A stretch of 64,000 nucleotides of DNA from Odontocerum albicorne (lineage: Eukaryota > Arthropoda > Insecta > Trichoptera > Odontoceridae), in NCBI GenBank assembly GCA_949825065.1, contig OX463844.1, positions 26,755,056 through 26,819,055 on the forward strand, given 5' to 3'. This document shows, piece after piece, positions 45,758 through 58,263 of the stretch. The position numbers and the translations under genes are program-made. Each line of letters starts with the position of its first letter. Within the stretch, counting starts at the first letter, position 1. The notes beneath the pieces were generated by a model. It did not search any database. It was not told where the DNA came from and saw only the letters and a program-made list of their open reading frames with translations.

Positions 45758-48324
45758 ATCAAGATATTGAGCAAATATTCATTGTGTTATATATCAACTC
45801 GAGAAAAATCATATTTGGCTGTATCTATATTCCACCAAACTCTCCGTGTTCCACCTATAAAAAGCATAGTGAAGATCTAGAGATCATCCGTCTACACTAC
45901 CCTGATTGCGAACTAGTCATAGCCGGTGACTACAACCTTCAGTGTATTAAGTGGAATGAAAACAATACTGACATTACATCACAAAATATATCTGACAGTG
46001 CTAAAATCATATTAGATATGGCAGACTTTTTAGGGATCAATCAAGTGAATAGAATTACAAACAAAAACAATCGAACCCTAGATCTTATATTTACAAGTGA
46101 AAAAAGTGTTTTAGTAAGTCTAACAGAAGATGGACTATTGCCAATAGATCATCACCATCCACCCTTAAATATATGTATCACGACAGACTTTGAAGACAAT
46201 GCAAAATTTCCAAAATATAAGTATAATTTTCACCAAGCGCCTTATACTGACATAATAAATTATCTAGATACGTGTGATTGGGATGCTCACAACTCCAGAA
46301 GCCTAGACGATAATATTAATTTATTTTATCATTACATTAACACAGCTATTAAAAAATTTGTTCCCTATAAGATGATAATCCAATCTAAGTATCCAAAATG
46401 GTTCAACAGAGAGTTGATAAACCTCGTAATAAAAAAAAAGACTGCACACAAGACATATAAAACATCTAGAGATATATCAGACTACACTCAATTTAACGAA
46501 CTACGCAAAAAATGTAAAAATCTTTCCAAAAAACGTTTCTCTGAATTTGTAAAACAAAGCGAGAATAACATCAATAACAACTTGAAAAGTTTCTGGAATT
46601 ATGTAAATTCATTGAGAAAAAATGACTCAAACATCCCAAGTTGCATGTTTTATGACCAGAAATCCGCTGATACTGTGGATGGGATTATCAATTTATTTGC
46701 GGACTTCTTTAAAAGTGTACATGAAGTGGATTCACCCGATGTATTTAATCCCATACCTTCATATTCCAATACTGTTAACCTTTCCTCATGCTTCGTCACC
46801 TTGGACGAAGTAGTTAAAAAAATAAATAAACTTGACTTATTTAAGTCTGCGGGTCCGGACAATGTACCTCCCATTTTTTTGAAAACCTGTGCATCAATTT
46901 TAGCATATCGGTTGCAAATTATATTTAATAAATCATTGGCGGAAGGTCGATTTCCACAAATATGGAAATCAAGTTTTCTCACACCAATATACAAGAAAGG
47001 TGACAAAAGCGATGTTTCAAATTATAGACCAATTTGTATACAATCAACGATTCCTAAATTATTCGAGAGTCTTATCCTAGACAAAATTGTTGATTCGATT
47101 CGCAATATTATTATCACTCAACAGCATGGATTTATTTCAGGTAGATCCACACTGACTAATCTACTCGAATATGAAAACTATATTTTCAATTCGTTCTCAA
47201 ATGGAAAACAAGTGGACTCAATTTACACAGATTTCAGTAAAGCATTTGACAAAGTATCACATAATATACTATTAAGTAAACTAAAAGCTTTAGGAATAGT
47301 TAGCCCGCTCTTAGACTGGATCGAAAGCTACATTAAAAACCGAATACTTACTGTCAAAATCGATAGTTGTCTTTCATATCCCTTCACAGCTACAAGCGGT
47401 GTACCCCAAGGATCGCATCTAGGACCAATATTATTTCTCCTATTCGTTAATGATATAGTTGACACACTTAGTGACGTAGAAATTTTACTTTTTGCTGATG
47501 ATTTAAAAATGTTCAAAGTCATAAATAATACTGCTGATTGCCTTAAATTACAAGAAAACTTAAATAAATTACAACAATGGTGTACCACAAATAAACTGCA
47601 CTTAAACCTGAGTAAATGTGAGTCCATTAGTTTTTATAGAAATAAAAATCCAATTAATCACGAGTATTCGCTAAATCAATATATATTAAAACGTGTATCT
47701 TCTATAAGGGACTTAGGAATTATATTTGATGAAAAACTCTCATTTATAGAACATGTGAACAAAATCACTCGGGAGAGTTCAAAAATCTTGGGATTTGTAC
47801 TAAGAACTGCCCAACATTTCTCGGATTTACGAACATTAAAACTGCTGTACTGCTCTTTAGTACGTAGTCGCCTTGACTACAACTCACCAATATGGTCTCC
47901 TCATTACGCCGCCCATGCACTAACTTTAGAACGTGTGCAAAACAAATTTCTAAGATTCATAAACTTTAAACTTGGAATACCGCATGAAGAAAGAAATTAT
48001 CCCAACTTATTAAATGCAGTGAAACTCTTGAAGCTGTGTGACAGAAGAAAAACAGCCGATATAGTACTGCTATACAAAATCATTCACTCAGTGATTGATG
48101 CACCTCACTTACTCGCGAGCATTTCATTTCGTATTCCCACTAGATCCACAAGACAGCTCAATCCCTTTTATACCGAAAATTGTTATACTAACTATAAAAT
48201 CAACTCCTCTATAATTCGTATGCAAAGACTTGGAAACGAGTTTTGCAACAATTTAGATATCTTTAATATAAGTATATATAGTATTCGCCAGAATATTACA
48301 ACAATATTTAGAAATAGCTACTAA
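45758..48324 (+). CDS. Non-LTR retrotransposon endonuclease-reverse transcriptase (partial)
   Basis: About 855 codons with no stop. Endonuclease motifs: AGDYNLQCIKW (GDxN), RTLDLIFTSE (LDLIF) and PIDHHHPP (DHxP catalytic end). RT motifs: KSAGPDNVPPIFLK; FLTPIYKKGDKSDVSNYRPI; QHGFISGRSTLTNL; IYTDFSKAFDKVSHNIL (motif A, catalytic Asp); SGVPQGSHLGPILFLLFVND; and ILLFADDLKMF (catalytic FADD, 47491-47502). The C-terminal region has LRTLKLLYCSLVRSRLDYNS and PIWSPHYAAHALTLERVQNK, typical of Jockey and CR1 relatives. The real start lies upstream in the gap; the short frame before the gap is not part of this protein. The product would copy its RNA at a nicked target site. An uninterrupted frame suggests a young, possibly competent copy. 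Confidence 0.88.
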
Positions 48325-49448
<1,124 letters not shown>

Positions 49449-49683
49449 TCGCTTTCAAATCCATCACGAAAAGACCCCTTAATTTAGAGTTATATGGAGC
49501 TATTATTGGAAGAGACGAGGTCGTGTGTAACAGAAGAGACGCGACCTATGGAGAATTGATATAGTTCATATATTTATATTATAGCTCTGCATTCCTTCGA
49601 GTTAACAATTATGTGTTTGTTCTTTTTCTATATACATATTCATTAATATTTTAATAAATTGTGTTGTTTTTTTTTTATTTCAG

Positions 49684-49790
49684 TTGCAGTTGCCGTATCA
49701 TTTTTCCTGTGCTGGGCTCCATTCCATTCCCAAAGACTTCTCGCTGTATATGGAAAAAATGCTGAAGTAACCAGCCAAACATTTACTGAG
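49684..49790 (+). CDS. Neuropeptide GPCR exon: TM6 (pyrokinin/CAPA-type receptor)
   Basis: A T-rich tract ending CAG precedes the exon and GAG/GTAAAG follows it. Translation gives AVAVSFFLCWAPFHSQRLLA then VYGKNAEVTSQTFTE. FFLCWAPFHSQRL is the TM6 signature (CWxPFHxQRL) of insect pyrokinin and CAPA receptors, the arthropod relatives of neuromedin U receptors; the Cys-Trp-Ala-Pro kink is intact. These receptors sit in the plasma membrane and signal through Gq/calcium. The upstream intron is phase 1 (TT completes a codon) and the downstream intron is phase 0. A second in-frame CAG six bases into the exon (ending 49689) is an alternative acceptor that would drop two residues. Pyrokinin and CAPA receptors cannot be told apart from this exon alone. 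The earlier exons (TM1-5) were not found in the window. Confidence 0.9.
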
Positions 49791-50399
49791 GTAAAGAAAT
49801 AAGAACTTATTTTTAAACATATACAATATATATTATACGTATATTTATCCTACAGCTCCCAAAAAATACGTCTTTGTATATTTTTTTAGCAGTATACTGG
49901 ATTTTGTACAATTAGGAAACTGAATAACATTAATTTTAAATATCTGTTTCATACATATTTCATTTGAAACATATTTTAAGGGTCTAACAAACAAGTTAAA
50001 TGTGAGAAAAACACATACTCGTAAATAAATAAATGGAGGAAAATGATCGACGCATTTAATTTTTCGAAGAAATTATTTTCATTTCTTTTACACGTATTTG
50101 TCGCTCAGATTTTATTCAAAATTATTTATATTTTTATCCCAAGTACAGTTTCCTCAGTCAACTTAGATCACGCGAACTTGTGACTTATATAAGATTGACC
50201 TTTCTTTGTTGTCCTCACTTGACTTAATAATTCTCGTCCTTTATACGTATGTCACAGTATCAAATAGTGACAGTTGTTGTATTGGAAAAATTAAGAAGCC
50301 CTTTAATATATTTTAAATATAGAAAGTTTTCATTTTTAAATTATGGATTTTGAATATCAATATTGGTATTGTAATTAATGCCCTGACCTTAAAAATTAA

Positions 50400-51400
50400 A
50401 CAAAATATACCGTGACCACGAAATGAAAATGATACTAAACATATGCAGAACGTGAGTATTCGAATTTTGAAACGCATGATATCGAAGTATAACAAGTCAA
50501 CACTTAAAATGTAGGTATTTGCGATATTAAATTACGTCATTTATTTTTTAAACTTAACAATTCTATTGTTTTTATTGTCATTCCTACATTTCCTGTATCC
50601 GTGCACCAAAAATATGACAATTGTTAAGTAAAATATCACACAGTTTGATGATTGACTGCTTTTTTTTTTGTTTTTGATTCATGTGTACAAGGTTATGAAC
50701 TAAAAAACATCTAATATCCTCGCGATAGAGCTCGCCCTCTATTGGTAAGGATACATCTCGATCGAGGGGATATTATAAGATGAGCTCAAACCTTTTAACA
50801 TTTCAAGATATATGTGCATACTGTATTGCTATCAATAAATTTATATTTATATTTTAAAGTGATATTATGCGAAAAACCCTAAACTATTCTTGATTTGCTA
50901 AATGCATAAAATTATTTACATTCCGTGCGACCGTTAACTTTTAAACTTTATACAAAAAGAAAAAAATGTCTCGAGAACGAGCGTGTTGCTGCAAAGCAAA
51001 GAAGACGAGCGTGTTGCTGCAAAGCAAAGAAGACGAGCGTGTTGCCGCAAAGCAAATAAAAACAGAACGACGGTTACGGTGACAAACTATTATATAAACG
51101 CTGAACAAACACAATATCTTAATGAGGATCGAAGATCACGGTCTCCAACGAAGATCGGCAGAACCAATATGAAAGACGCCGGCAGGTAATACTCGTATGT
51201 GATTAGTGATATGTAGCAACGACAGAACTAACACAATACGGTTTGAATGGAAGATTTTTAATAGTCATCAAAATTGTCATACAATCTAGTATGATGGAAT
51301 ACAATGTACTCGTAAGTAGGTGTAACAATTAACAAGTATTTAGTTATTACTTTCACATATCCTTGGATGAGTTTTTCTGTCAGTTGTATTAAAAATTAGT
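50400..51400 (+). mobile_element. Unit H2: second copy of the H repeat
   Basis: Aligns with 24530-25300. Differences from H1: a deletion removes the TATA run, so CATATGCAGAACGTGAGTAT replaces the TATA-initiator segment; the splice donor reads ATGTAGGT; extra sequence at about 50713-50880 includes a tRNA-like patch (TATTGGTAAGGATACATC ... GATGAGCTCAAACC) that may be a SINE insertion; and a 28-bp unit after the ATG is triplicated (50977-51060). The remaining ORF encodes TTVTVTNYYINAEQTQYLNE then DRRSRSP, and after one frameshift EDRQNQYERRRQV, matching H1. It lies in the receptor intron on the same strand. Confidence 0.5.
50977..51060 (+). repeat. 28-bp tandem repeat, three units
   Basis: ACGAGCGTGTTGCTGCAAAG begins at 50977, 51005 and 51033. 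Because 28 is not a multiple of three, each unit is read in a different frame. One frame gives DERVAAKQRRR, a basic coiled-coil-like peptide. The single-copy counterpart in H1 lacks the expansion. Confidence 0.95.
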
Positions 51401-51535
51401 AAATTTTTAGTTCAAAACATGTTTCAGGAATTTATTTTGTCTTTAACCACTGTTATCTTTTGATATTATTAGACGTAACAAAACGGTAGTAATGAACGGA
51501 AAAAATTAAACGTATACTTGAAGTTTTTTTTATTT
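51401..51535. other. AT-rich spacer
   Basis: No supported feature between H2 and the 63-bp array. Confidence 0.5.
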
Positions 51536-51722
51536 ACTACCGTCAATATTCATGGGTTAATGCAAGTTACCAAATAATAATGCTTGGTTTCAATATTTAC
51601 TACCTTGAATATTCATGGGTTAATGCAAGTTACCAAATAATAATGCTTGGTTTCAATATTTACTACCATCAATATTCATGGGTTAATGCAAGTTACCAAA
51701 TAATAACGCTTGGTTTCAATAT
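51536..51722. repeat. 63-bp tandem repeat, three units
   Basis: ATTCATGGGTTAATGCAAGT recurs at 51548, 51611 and 51674 (period 63) with a few substitutions, mainly at the unit starts (CCGTC, CCTTG, CCATC). Confidence 0.95.
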
Positions 51723-51769
51723 TATTTAAATAACCATATCCAATGAATTCTAGATTGTAATCAATAGAA

Positions 51770-53760
51770 ACTTAGTAAACGCTATTTTTAATTAAACATG
51801 TTTTACATAAATTCATATCATCATGCCGTTTTCCTTGTGATGTAGGCAGAGAAAACCAATCTCTAAACTTCTCTATCCACACAAGTTTCGCCTCCTCCAC
51901 ATTCATACATATTGTCATGCACAATATTCTAATATTCATACTTCTAGCTTTACCTTCTTTCAAAATCTGGTTCATTTGATCCAGCCTCGTTTTCCTCGGT
52001 ATACCTCTTTCACATATACCTTGTACTTTTAGTTTGTATACTTGCTTAATCATTATTTCGTCATCTATTCTCGCCACATGTCTAAATTATCTAAAAGCTC
52101 CTTTCTTTATCTAACGAACATCAATTTTATCTATGCATTTATTTCTGATGTCTTCTTTCCGCCTTCTTTCTCCACTATTTTTCCTAAGTAAACGGATCGC
52201 CACCGCATTAATCTTACTTTTATCCTACTTCTCTCCAGTTCAAGTTTCATTTCCATACGTCAAGGTAGGCACCAGCACATATACTCGTACATTGCCATTT
52301 TTGTTACTGTTGATATTTCGCAGTTATTGCACATAACATAAAGTGCTCCGTTAACCTTGATCCCTGTCCCTACATTTCTTTCAATATCTCTCTCAACTCA
52401 CTCATTACGCGTAAATATACTGCCCAGATAACATACACATAACACATCAACCTGCTCCAGTTTCTCTGAGTTAACCCATACATTGCAAACACTGTTTATC
52501 ACATGTTTTTCTATAACCATAACTTTTGACATTGTAATTCATCATCAGAGGGGTACAAACAAGACAGAAGTATTGTTTTTGCTACCCTGATGATGAGGCG
52601 AAAGCCCTGAAACCGGTAGGGTTATACCGTTACAAAAAAAATTAACAAACAGTGTTTGATAACACAAATTACAGTGTCTTTAAACCTCCACAATATTAAT
52701 GCCTTAACGATAAATAATATAAAAATAATACATTACCTTTGATTCACATTCATTTTCCAACCTTTTACTATACATTTTTTTTATAGCTCACTAATGATTT
52801 CCTTTAAACTACCTTCATTTTCAGCAAGCATTACCATGCCTACAAAAGTCCACATACATTTATTGAATGCATTCTTACACTTTTCATATCATCTTTTAAA
52901 TCGCACACATATGAATCTATATATAAATTAAACAGCCAAGGTGATATAACTCTTCCTTACTTTACGCCGTTAGTAATTGTAAACCACTCAGTAAATTTCC
53001 CATTAACTCTTACACATATGCTACTCTCTTTATACAGTAAGGCAATTGTACTTAATAATTTATCAATCAAGCCATACTCTTTCAATACTTCCCACAATTT
53101 CTCTTTTCTTACACTATCATACGCTTTTTCTAAATCTACAAATGCACAATATACTTTTTTCCCTTTACCAAACATTTCTCAAATATGTTCTGTAATGCAC
53201 CCTTCTCTACAAAAATGGCACCTTGTGAATCCCTGACATTCATTACAGACATTTTCCTCACTCTCTCTTGTATTCCTCTTACGCCATTTGTATTTTCGCA
53301 GTCTATTTTCCAAATTCTCACTTTTATTCGATCTTGTTTCTACAAACTCTCTCCATGCTTAGTTTTCCTCTTTAACACTCGCTCTTACACCTTCACCCCA
53401 TCATGCTCACGGATTTTTTCTTTCAGTGTTTTCAGTCAAACATACTTATCTCGCAATAGAGCATAATATTCTTTCACAACTACCCATTATTCTTCTATAC
53501 ATAAGCATTCGCACTTTCATTTATTCTAGCTTGTTTTTTTCTATCGATTTATTCCGTCTTTTTTCCCTTTGTAGCTTTTCATACAGGATTTATTCACCTA
53601 GAGTGGGCTTCTCAGTTGAAAAGCGCCATCTCTGAAAAAGGTCTATCTTGGTTACTACAAGATGTTGGTCCGTTTTTGGATCGCACCTGTTTTACTTTTT
53701 CAACATTCAGCTTCAAAAAATTCTATAATTTCATATCTTATTAAACATCTCTTAACTAGT
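51770..53760 (-). pseudogene. LINE-B, nearly full RT region, split by a nested insertion
   Basis: Minus-strand pieces in order from 53466 down: IWKIDCENTNGVRGIQERV; VRKMSVMNVRDSQGAIFVEK; KKVYCAFVDLEKAYDSVRKE (RT motif A); KESSICVRVNGKFTEWFTI; KGWKMNVNQ at the insertion; then SKVMVIEKHVINSVCNVWVN and SEKLEQVD; YLGSIFTRNE; KVNGALYVMCNNCEISTV; then MARIDDEIMIKQVYKLKVQG (usually GHVERMDDxRxxKxIYxxKVxG) and MNVEEAKLVWIEKFRDWFSL. Sequence upstream to about 53760 may be endonuclease remnant. Frameshifts and stops occur and no intact FADD was found. It is the reference copy for the LINE-B fragments elsewhere in the window. The clade was not resolved. Confidence 0.65.
52530..52730 (-). mobile_element. 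Foldback-family insertion nested in LINE-B
   Basis: This 201-bp segment interrupts the LINE-B frame exactly between MNVNQ and SKVMVIEKH. It is flanked by CATAACTTTTGA (52518-52529) and CATTACCTTTGA (52731-52742), which differ at two of twelve positions and look like a target-site duplication. Its reverse complement aligns with 25425-25610. It carries CTGATGA (52587-52593), a short stem GGC-GAAA-GCC, GAAAC (52609-52613) and GGTA/TACC. At the other end a TCATCATCAG / CTGATGATGA inverted repeat forms a hairpin of about 26 bp arms. Penelope-like elements are known to carry hammerhead motifs and variable target duplications, so that origin is plausible but unproven. Confidence 0.6.
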
Positions 53761-54280
53761 AAGATGTGAGAAACCATCGAAACGATCACGTATTGTCACT
53801 TCTACATAACATCCTTAACCGCTGTTTCCTCGAATTTCGTCAAAACTATTCAGATAACATACTCTCCGATAATTGTCTTACGTTACGTTCTAGTCAATAT
53901 TTTCAATTGCCTTCCAGTTCACGGCTCTTCATTTTTCCCGTCGTCTTGCATACTTGCACGGCCACTGACGTACCTCAAAAAAAACATTTATAAACACTAC
54001 ATCCACTTTCAGTGACGAAGCGTGTTTTCTTGCTTTTCCATCATCCTTCTTTGAAATCTCCCTTTTCTTTTCCTGTGCATTGATGACCTTGCAAGTTTTG
54101 TATAAGTTGTTTGTGTGATTTTTTTTGTTTTTATTATTTTAGTATTGTATTTTTTCTCCACATTAAAACTTTTTATCTTCCTCCCATAACTTAAAACTTT
54201 GTAAAGCCGTTTTATAATTGGCTGAAGAAATTGCCACTTGGAAATAAACCCTTCGTTTCTGTATTCTGTACAGTTAGGTA
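53760..54280 (+). pseudogene. LINE-A 3' fragment
   Basis: The plus strand reads VLSLLHNILNRCFLEF, then LTLRSSQYFQLPSSSRLFIF. The same order appears on the minus strand at 63.2 kb (ILSLLYNILNCPIPPPPSYL, LALRSNRDCLLVFPVHRSS) and at 20.37 kb. Downstream T-rich sequence to about 54280 probably represents the 3' end. Stops and frameshifts present. Confidence 0.4.
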
Positions 54281-54289
54281 TAAAATAAA

Positions 54290-56095
54290 TAAATGAAGAT
54301 ATTTCTGATATGTATTGTTTCATATTCTTGTACAGTTCTTAATTGTTTTACTGTCGATTTATTTTATATTTTGTGACAAGTTAAACTAATAGTTATTTTT
54401 ATTGTGTATTTTTTAAACTTAAATAACGTACTTTGTTTTGCGATATACTTTTAACTGGAACGTAAAGATGTAAATAAAAATAATTTATATTTAAAACACG
54501 ATCTGCTATTTTGATTTGCCTACTCGTATGTTAAGATTAAAACACTTCCATATTTCTAATGTGAATCATCAGAACCTTTATACTTTATCAAAATTTAACT
54601 CCAGTTACATATATTTTAGATATTTTTAGTTACAAACGACTTCTCACAAAACATCTTTAATTGACCTAAGTTTTTTCTTGCTCCGTGTTTATCCTAACCT
54701 TTTCTGAAACTACGCCTTGAAAAAAAGCCATTAAAAACCAGTGGCGTAGTCAAAACTTAGTTAAGAAGTTTCCTGGTAATTACTCAAGTGATGTTTTATA
54801 AGACGCTATTTACGATTCTTACCACTGACTTGTTATGAAAAGCTTTCCGGCCTTACCTTGGAAATGTTTAATATTTTAATTTTCCTTTACTTATTTTACA
54901 GATATAAAGTAAACGGAAGACATATAAATAATTATAAAAGGTTTTATTTCAAATATATGTGAATAATTAACATTAAATTACTTTGTTATTCCACTTGTTA
55001 TATAAACCTACTCGTATATTACACGTTCGTATATTATATGGTTTCCTTGTTCATAATTCTACTAAATAATAGAAACAAATCATCATTTCAAAGATAGTAG
55101 TTAAAGATTTCTATACTCATACGGTACAAATATTATACAAAACAACGAATTTACAAACATTAGATATACACAAAAACAAAAAGTAATAAATAACAAAAAA
55201 ATACAAAGGGTTTCGCACTTCATAAGTATATTTTTAGATCAATAGACCACACACACTTCCGATGTGGATTGTCAATGGTAACATGACACCAATCTGATCT
55301 CTAAGCATTGTTTTTGTTACAAAACGGATCATTAAGGAAATTTGTGTAGCTAGGTTAAATGTAATAAGTGGAATAACAAAGTCATTTATTATTTGATATT
55401 CCAAATTAAAGTTCCACAAAGTTAGAGGTGAAAACTTTGGTGAAATAACTGCATTTTATGATAATGACACTCTGAGAAGTTGTTATTGATTGATTTATTA
55501 TACAGTATTCCTTGAAATTGTGAAATACGTAATACTTAAGAAAACGAATGACCTTAATATTTAACAAACTTTTAAACATACATTAATTTATGAATCAGTT
55601 ATCAAGACGGGGTAGGTTTAAAGAAAAGGGCGCTTTGTTAAAGCGCTCCTTCTATTTCTCTTAATATTAGCATTTCTCTGTTTCATCATTTCATTGATTT
55701 TCAAGCACACTTTCAGTAGCCTTGCTTTCACTCACATCGACAATGTAAACTTGTTTTTCAATATGTTTTCATTAATTTCTTCTACATTCCTAGACGTTCT
55801 CATATTTAACTTCTTCATCTTGCTGATAACATCAATTTTAGTTCTCATTCGTTTATCATTTCATGTTATATTGTGACATGTGAATAAATACATAAAAGCA
55901 ACATATTACGTACGTATATAAATACATTCAAAAATCGCACACTATCTATCGAAAGGTATCAAAAGGTCTGGGCTCATCTCATAACATATCCCCGGCCGAG
56001 ATACATATTGTACATCTTTACCCAGCATATTCATACTTATGTTTGCATTTCTAAGGCATGTATTCGATTTTTTTTATCCTTTTCACTTTTCGCTT
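54290..56095. other. AT-rich intron sequence
   Basis: No supported gene. A perfect small hairpin GGCGCTTT-GTT-AAAGCGCT lies at 55630-55648. Two TACTCGTA octamers lie at 54521 and 55009. A minus-strand Lys/Glu-rich stretch at about 55690-55860 was not recognisable. Confidence 0.45.
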
Positions 56096-56097
56096 GT

Positions 56098-56335
56098 AAT
56101 ATCGTCAGTCGCTTCCGGGCCTCGTACTCGAGGATCCCCTCGCCACTCCAACGTCAACATCTGTTGGAAAGCGAAGCCGTGCCATGGAGTTTGTTTTAAG
56201 TGAGTGAACCGTTGCACACCAGCAAACTCACCGACCCCACCGCTGCACTGAATCCGAGGGCACACCGAGGTGAGACGATCGTAGCACACCGGCATGTTGG
56301 GTGCGTTTTTGGATAGGGGTGGTGGTTGCGGCCAT
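56098..56335. other. GC- and CpG-rich island inside the receptor intron
   Basis: About 240 bases of clearly GC-rich sequence with many CpG dinucleotides (for example ATCGTCAGTCGCTTCCGGGC), in a window that is otherwise about two-thirds A/T. A 70-codon minus-strand frame spans it (MPVCYDRLTSVCPRIQCSGG), but no domain is recognised. It could be a regulatory island or alternative promoter, a GC-rich transposon piece, or foreign DNA. Confidence 0.65.
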
Positions 56336-56339
56336 TTGA

Positions 56340-57579
56340 AAAGATACCTTCTCGCATCTGCATATATTCATAAAAACATACTTGGTTAGAAAATCGCAAA
56401 AAACTTACCAACGGAAAACGAACTTCATAGAAAACTTTGTAGATCTTCCGATACGTGGTAGTTAGACATTCGGCTCGAGGTCTTGCAACACGAGGTGTAT
56501 GAAAGTGGAGGACGGTAAAGTTTTGTACTTAGAAATAAATGTTTGGAAATCTGTTCTTTCTGCTTACTGCGCAAGGGGCACTGTGTTATTATATGTATGT
56601 ATGAAAATGAATGTAAAATTTAAAGTGTAAAATTATAAAAACAAAATCAATAAAATATCAACAATCGCATCAAATAGAGGTCTTACCTTAAACACTAGCT
56701 TACATCCACCATATTGCAGGGAAACAAGGTAAAATCTCCCATTAGGTGGTTATTTTTTTCCCTTCGTTCTAGTTGTTACATTTAAATAATTATGCGAGAA
56801 AATAACACCATAATTAAAAATATCAATAATACTGAAACGAATGACCAAAAAACTCAAAACCATCCAGCGAATATCTCAAATAGATATGACATTAAAAGAA
56901 ATCAAGCTTATAAAAAAACTTAAAAGTCTGAATTTGGGGAAGGAAGATTTTATATTTTTCATTCTCTTGTCGGTCCACAGAGCTTGTCTAGAAAAAATTA
57001 AACACTTTTTCAGATTAATCTGAGAGTATCTTTTAAAATCGTGATTGTAGAAAATAACCTTGTCCCGTGATTTATTATTATGTTATCCCACTATTTTTCC
57101 CTTAAAAGTTCTCAGAAAACTGTTGAAGTTGGTTATTTGAAAGACGATATCCTGAATAAAGGTTGAAATAAAGTGGTGAAGTAGAACTACATTGATTAGG
57201 AGATGTAGAAAATACGTCGAAACAAATAATGCTGAAATTGGCGGGGGATTTGCTTAAACTTTGTAGCTTAAGATAATGTTAATTGATTCAAATTTTGTGA
57301 ATTGAAAAGTAAATGAAATAAAATTAGTTTAAAAAACTTTATAATATCCTACGCAATTGAATTAAATTTTGAAACTTCGTTTTTCATTGCCTATCAAATT
57401 TCTACAAATCTTTGTTCCTTTCTTTAGAATCACAGTTTTTGGTAGTTCTTAGTGAACTTCGAATCATTTTTAATTTTATGACATTTTAGATTACTCGTAT
57501 TTGTTGATTTTTAAGGGTTTTAAAAATAAAATAAAAACCGTTCATAAAGAAATATGTTTATTTTTTATGATTCAACATA
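56340..57579. other. AT-rich intron sequence
   Basis: No supported gene. 56400-56580 is moderately less AT-rich as it leaves the GC island. A TACTCGTA octamer lies at 57492. Confidence 0.5.
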
Positions 57580-57780
57580 GGGTAAGTGTGACAAATAAAA
57601 ATCCCAGTCAGGTAAAATAATTTGCCTAGTTACAAAACTCTGACGTGCTAGACGTTTACAAGTGGTGTTATTTCTTCAAATGCGGGTTAGTATTGTCCGA
57701 AACGTGCGATGACGGGCTGCGAGTTCCATGCCTTCTCAAATTGTTCTAAACCCGAATGCTAGATAAATGGAGCTAGGCAC
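57580..57780 (+). mobile_element. SINE body fragment (copy D)
   Basis: AAATCCCAGTCAGGTAAAAT, then TTATTTCTTCAAATGCGGGT and TATTGTCCGAAACGTGCGAT follow the order of the SINE body seen in copies A and B and in the fragment at 59385. No tRNA-like head is attached. Confidence 0.4.
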
Positions 57781-58155
57781 AATGTTGTTTCCCAGTCACG
57801 CTCTTAAATACGTCTGAATCACCAATTCGTATGTGTTGAAACGTGCCATATGAATGAATATAGAAATGAAGTCTTCCATAGCTAAATTAAAAATAAGTTA
57901 TTCAATTTCTTATTACATTTTTGTAGACATAAAAGTTTTACATTATTTATGATGATTGAAATAAATAATAAATTTCTGAAAATTACTTAACTTAAGTTAA
58001 TTTATACAATAATATGTAATCTGAAAGACAATTTACACTTAAACGAAATCCACTCTACTTTCACTATATTTGGAATTCAGTGGTTGCATAACATATATCA
58101 ATATATATCAAATATAATACATTTCACCTTACGAGTGTACATTTTTTATTTTCAG

Positions 58156-58263
58156 ATATACGATATTCTGACTTACATCTCTGGAGTGCTGTATTTCCTG
58201 TCAACTACAATCAACCCTTTCCTGTACAACATTATGTCCAACAAATTCAGAGACGCTTTTAAG
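58156..58263 (+). CDS. Neuropeptide GPCR exon: TM7 and proximal C-tail
   Basis: A pyrimidine-rich tract ending TTTTCAG precedes, and AAG/GTATGA follows. The exon is exactly 36 codons, phase 0 at both ends: IYDILTYISGVLYFLSTTIN then PFLYNIMSNKFRDAFK. It contains the class A NPxxY motif as NPFLY and the conserved start of helix 8 (MSNKFRDAFK). Together with the TM6 exon it fits pyrokinin/CAPA-type receptors (YxSGxLYxxSTTxNPxLYNIMSxKFRxAFK). The remaining C-terminal exon was not identified downstream in the window. Confidence 0.92.

Larger units (their letters stand above)
49791..58155 (+). other. Intron between TM6 and TM7 exons (8365 bp)
   Basis: Bounded by GTAAAG and a T-rich tract ending TTTTCAG, phase 0. 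It contains unit H2, a 63-bp tandem array, LINE-B with its nested insertion, a LINE-A fragment, a GC-rich island and a SINE body. Transposon load therefore explains much of its length. Confidence 0.8.

Noticed and set aside
55630..55648. Hairpin GGCGCTTT-GTT-AAAGCGCT considered as a histone 3' stem-loop or terminator
   Set aside because: Loop and stem do not match the histone consensus, there is no histone gene nearby, and hairpin terminators are not expected here.
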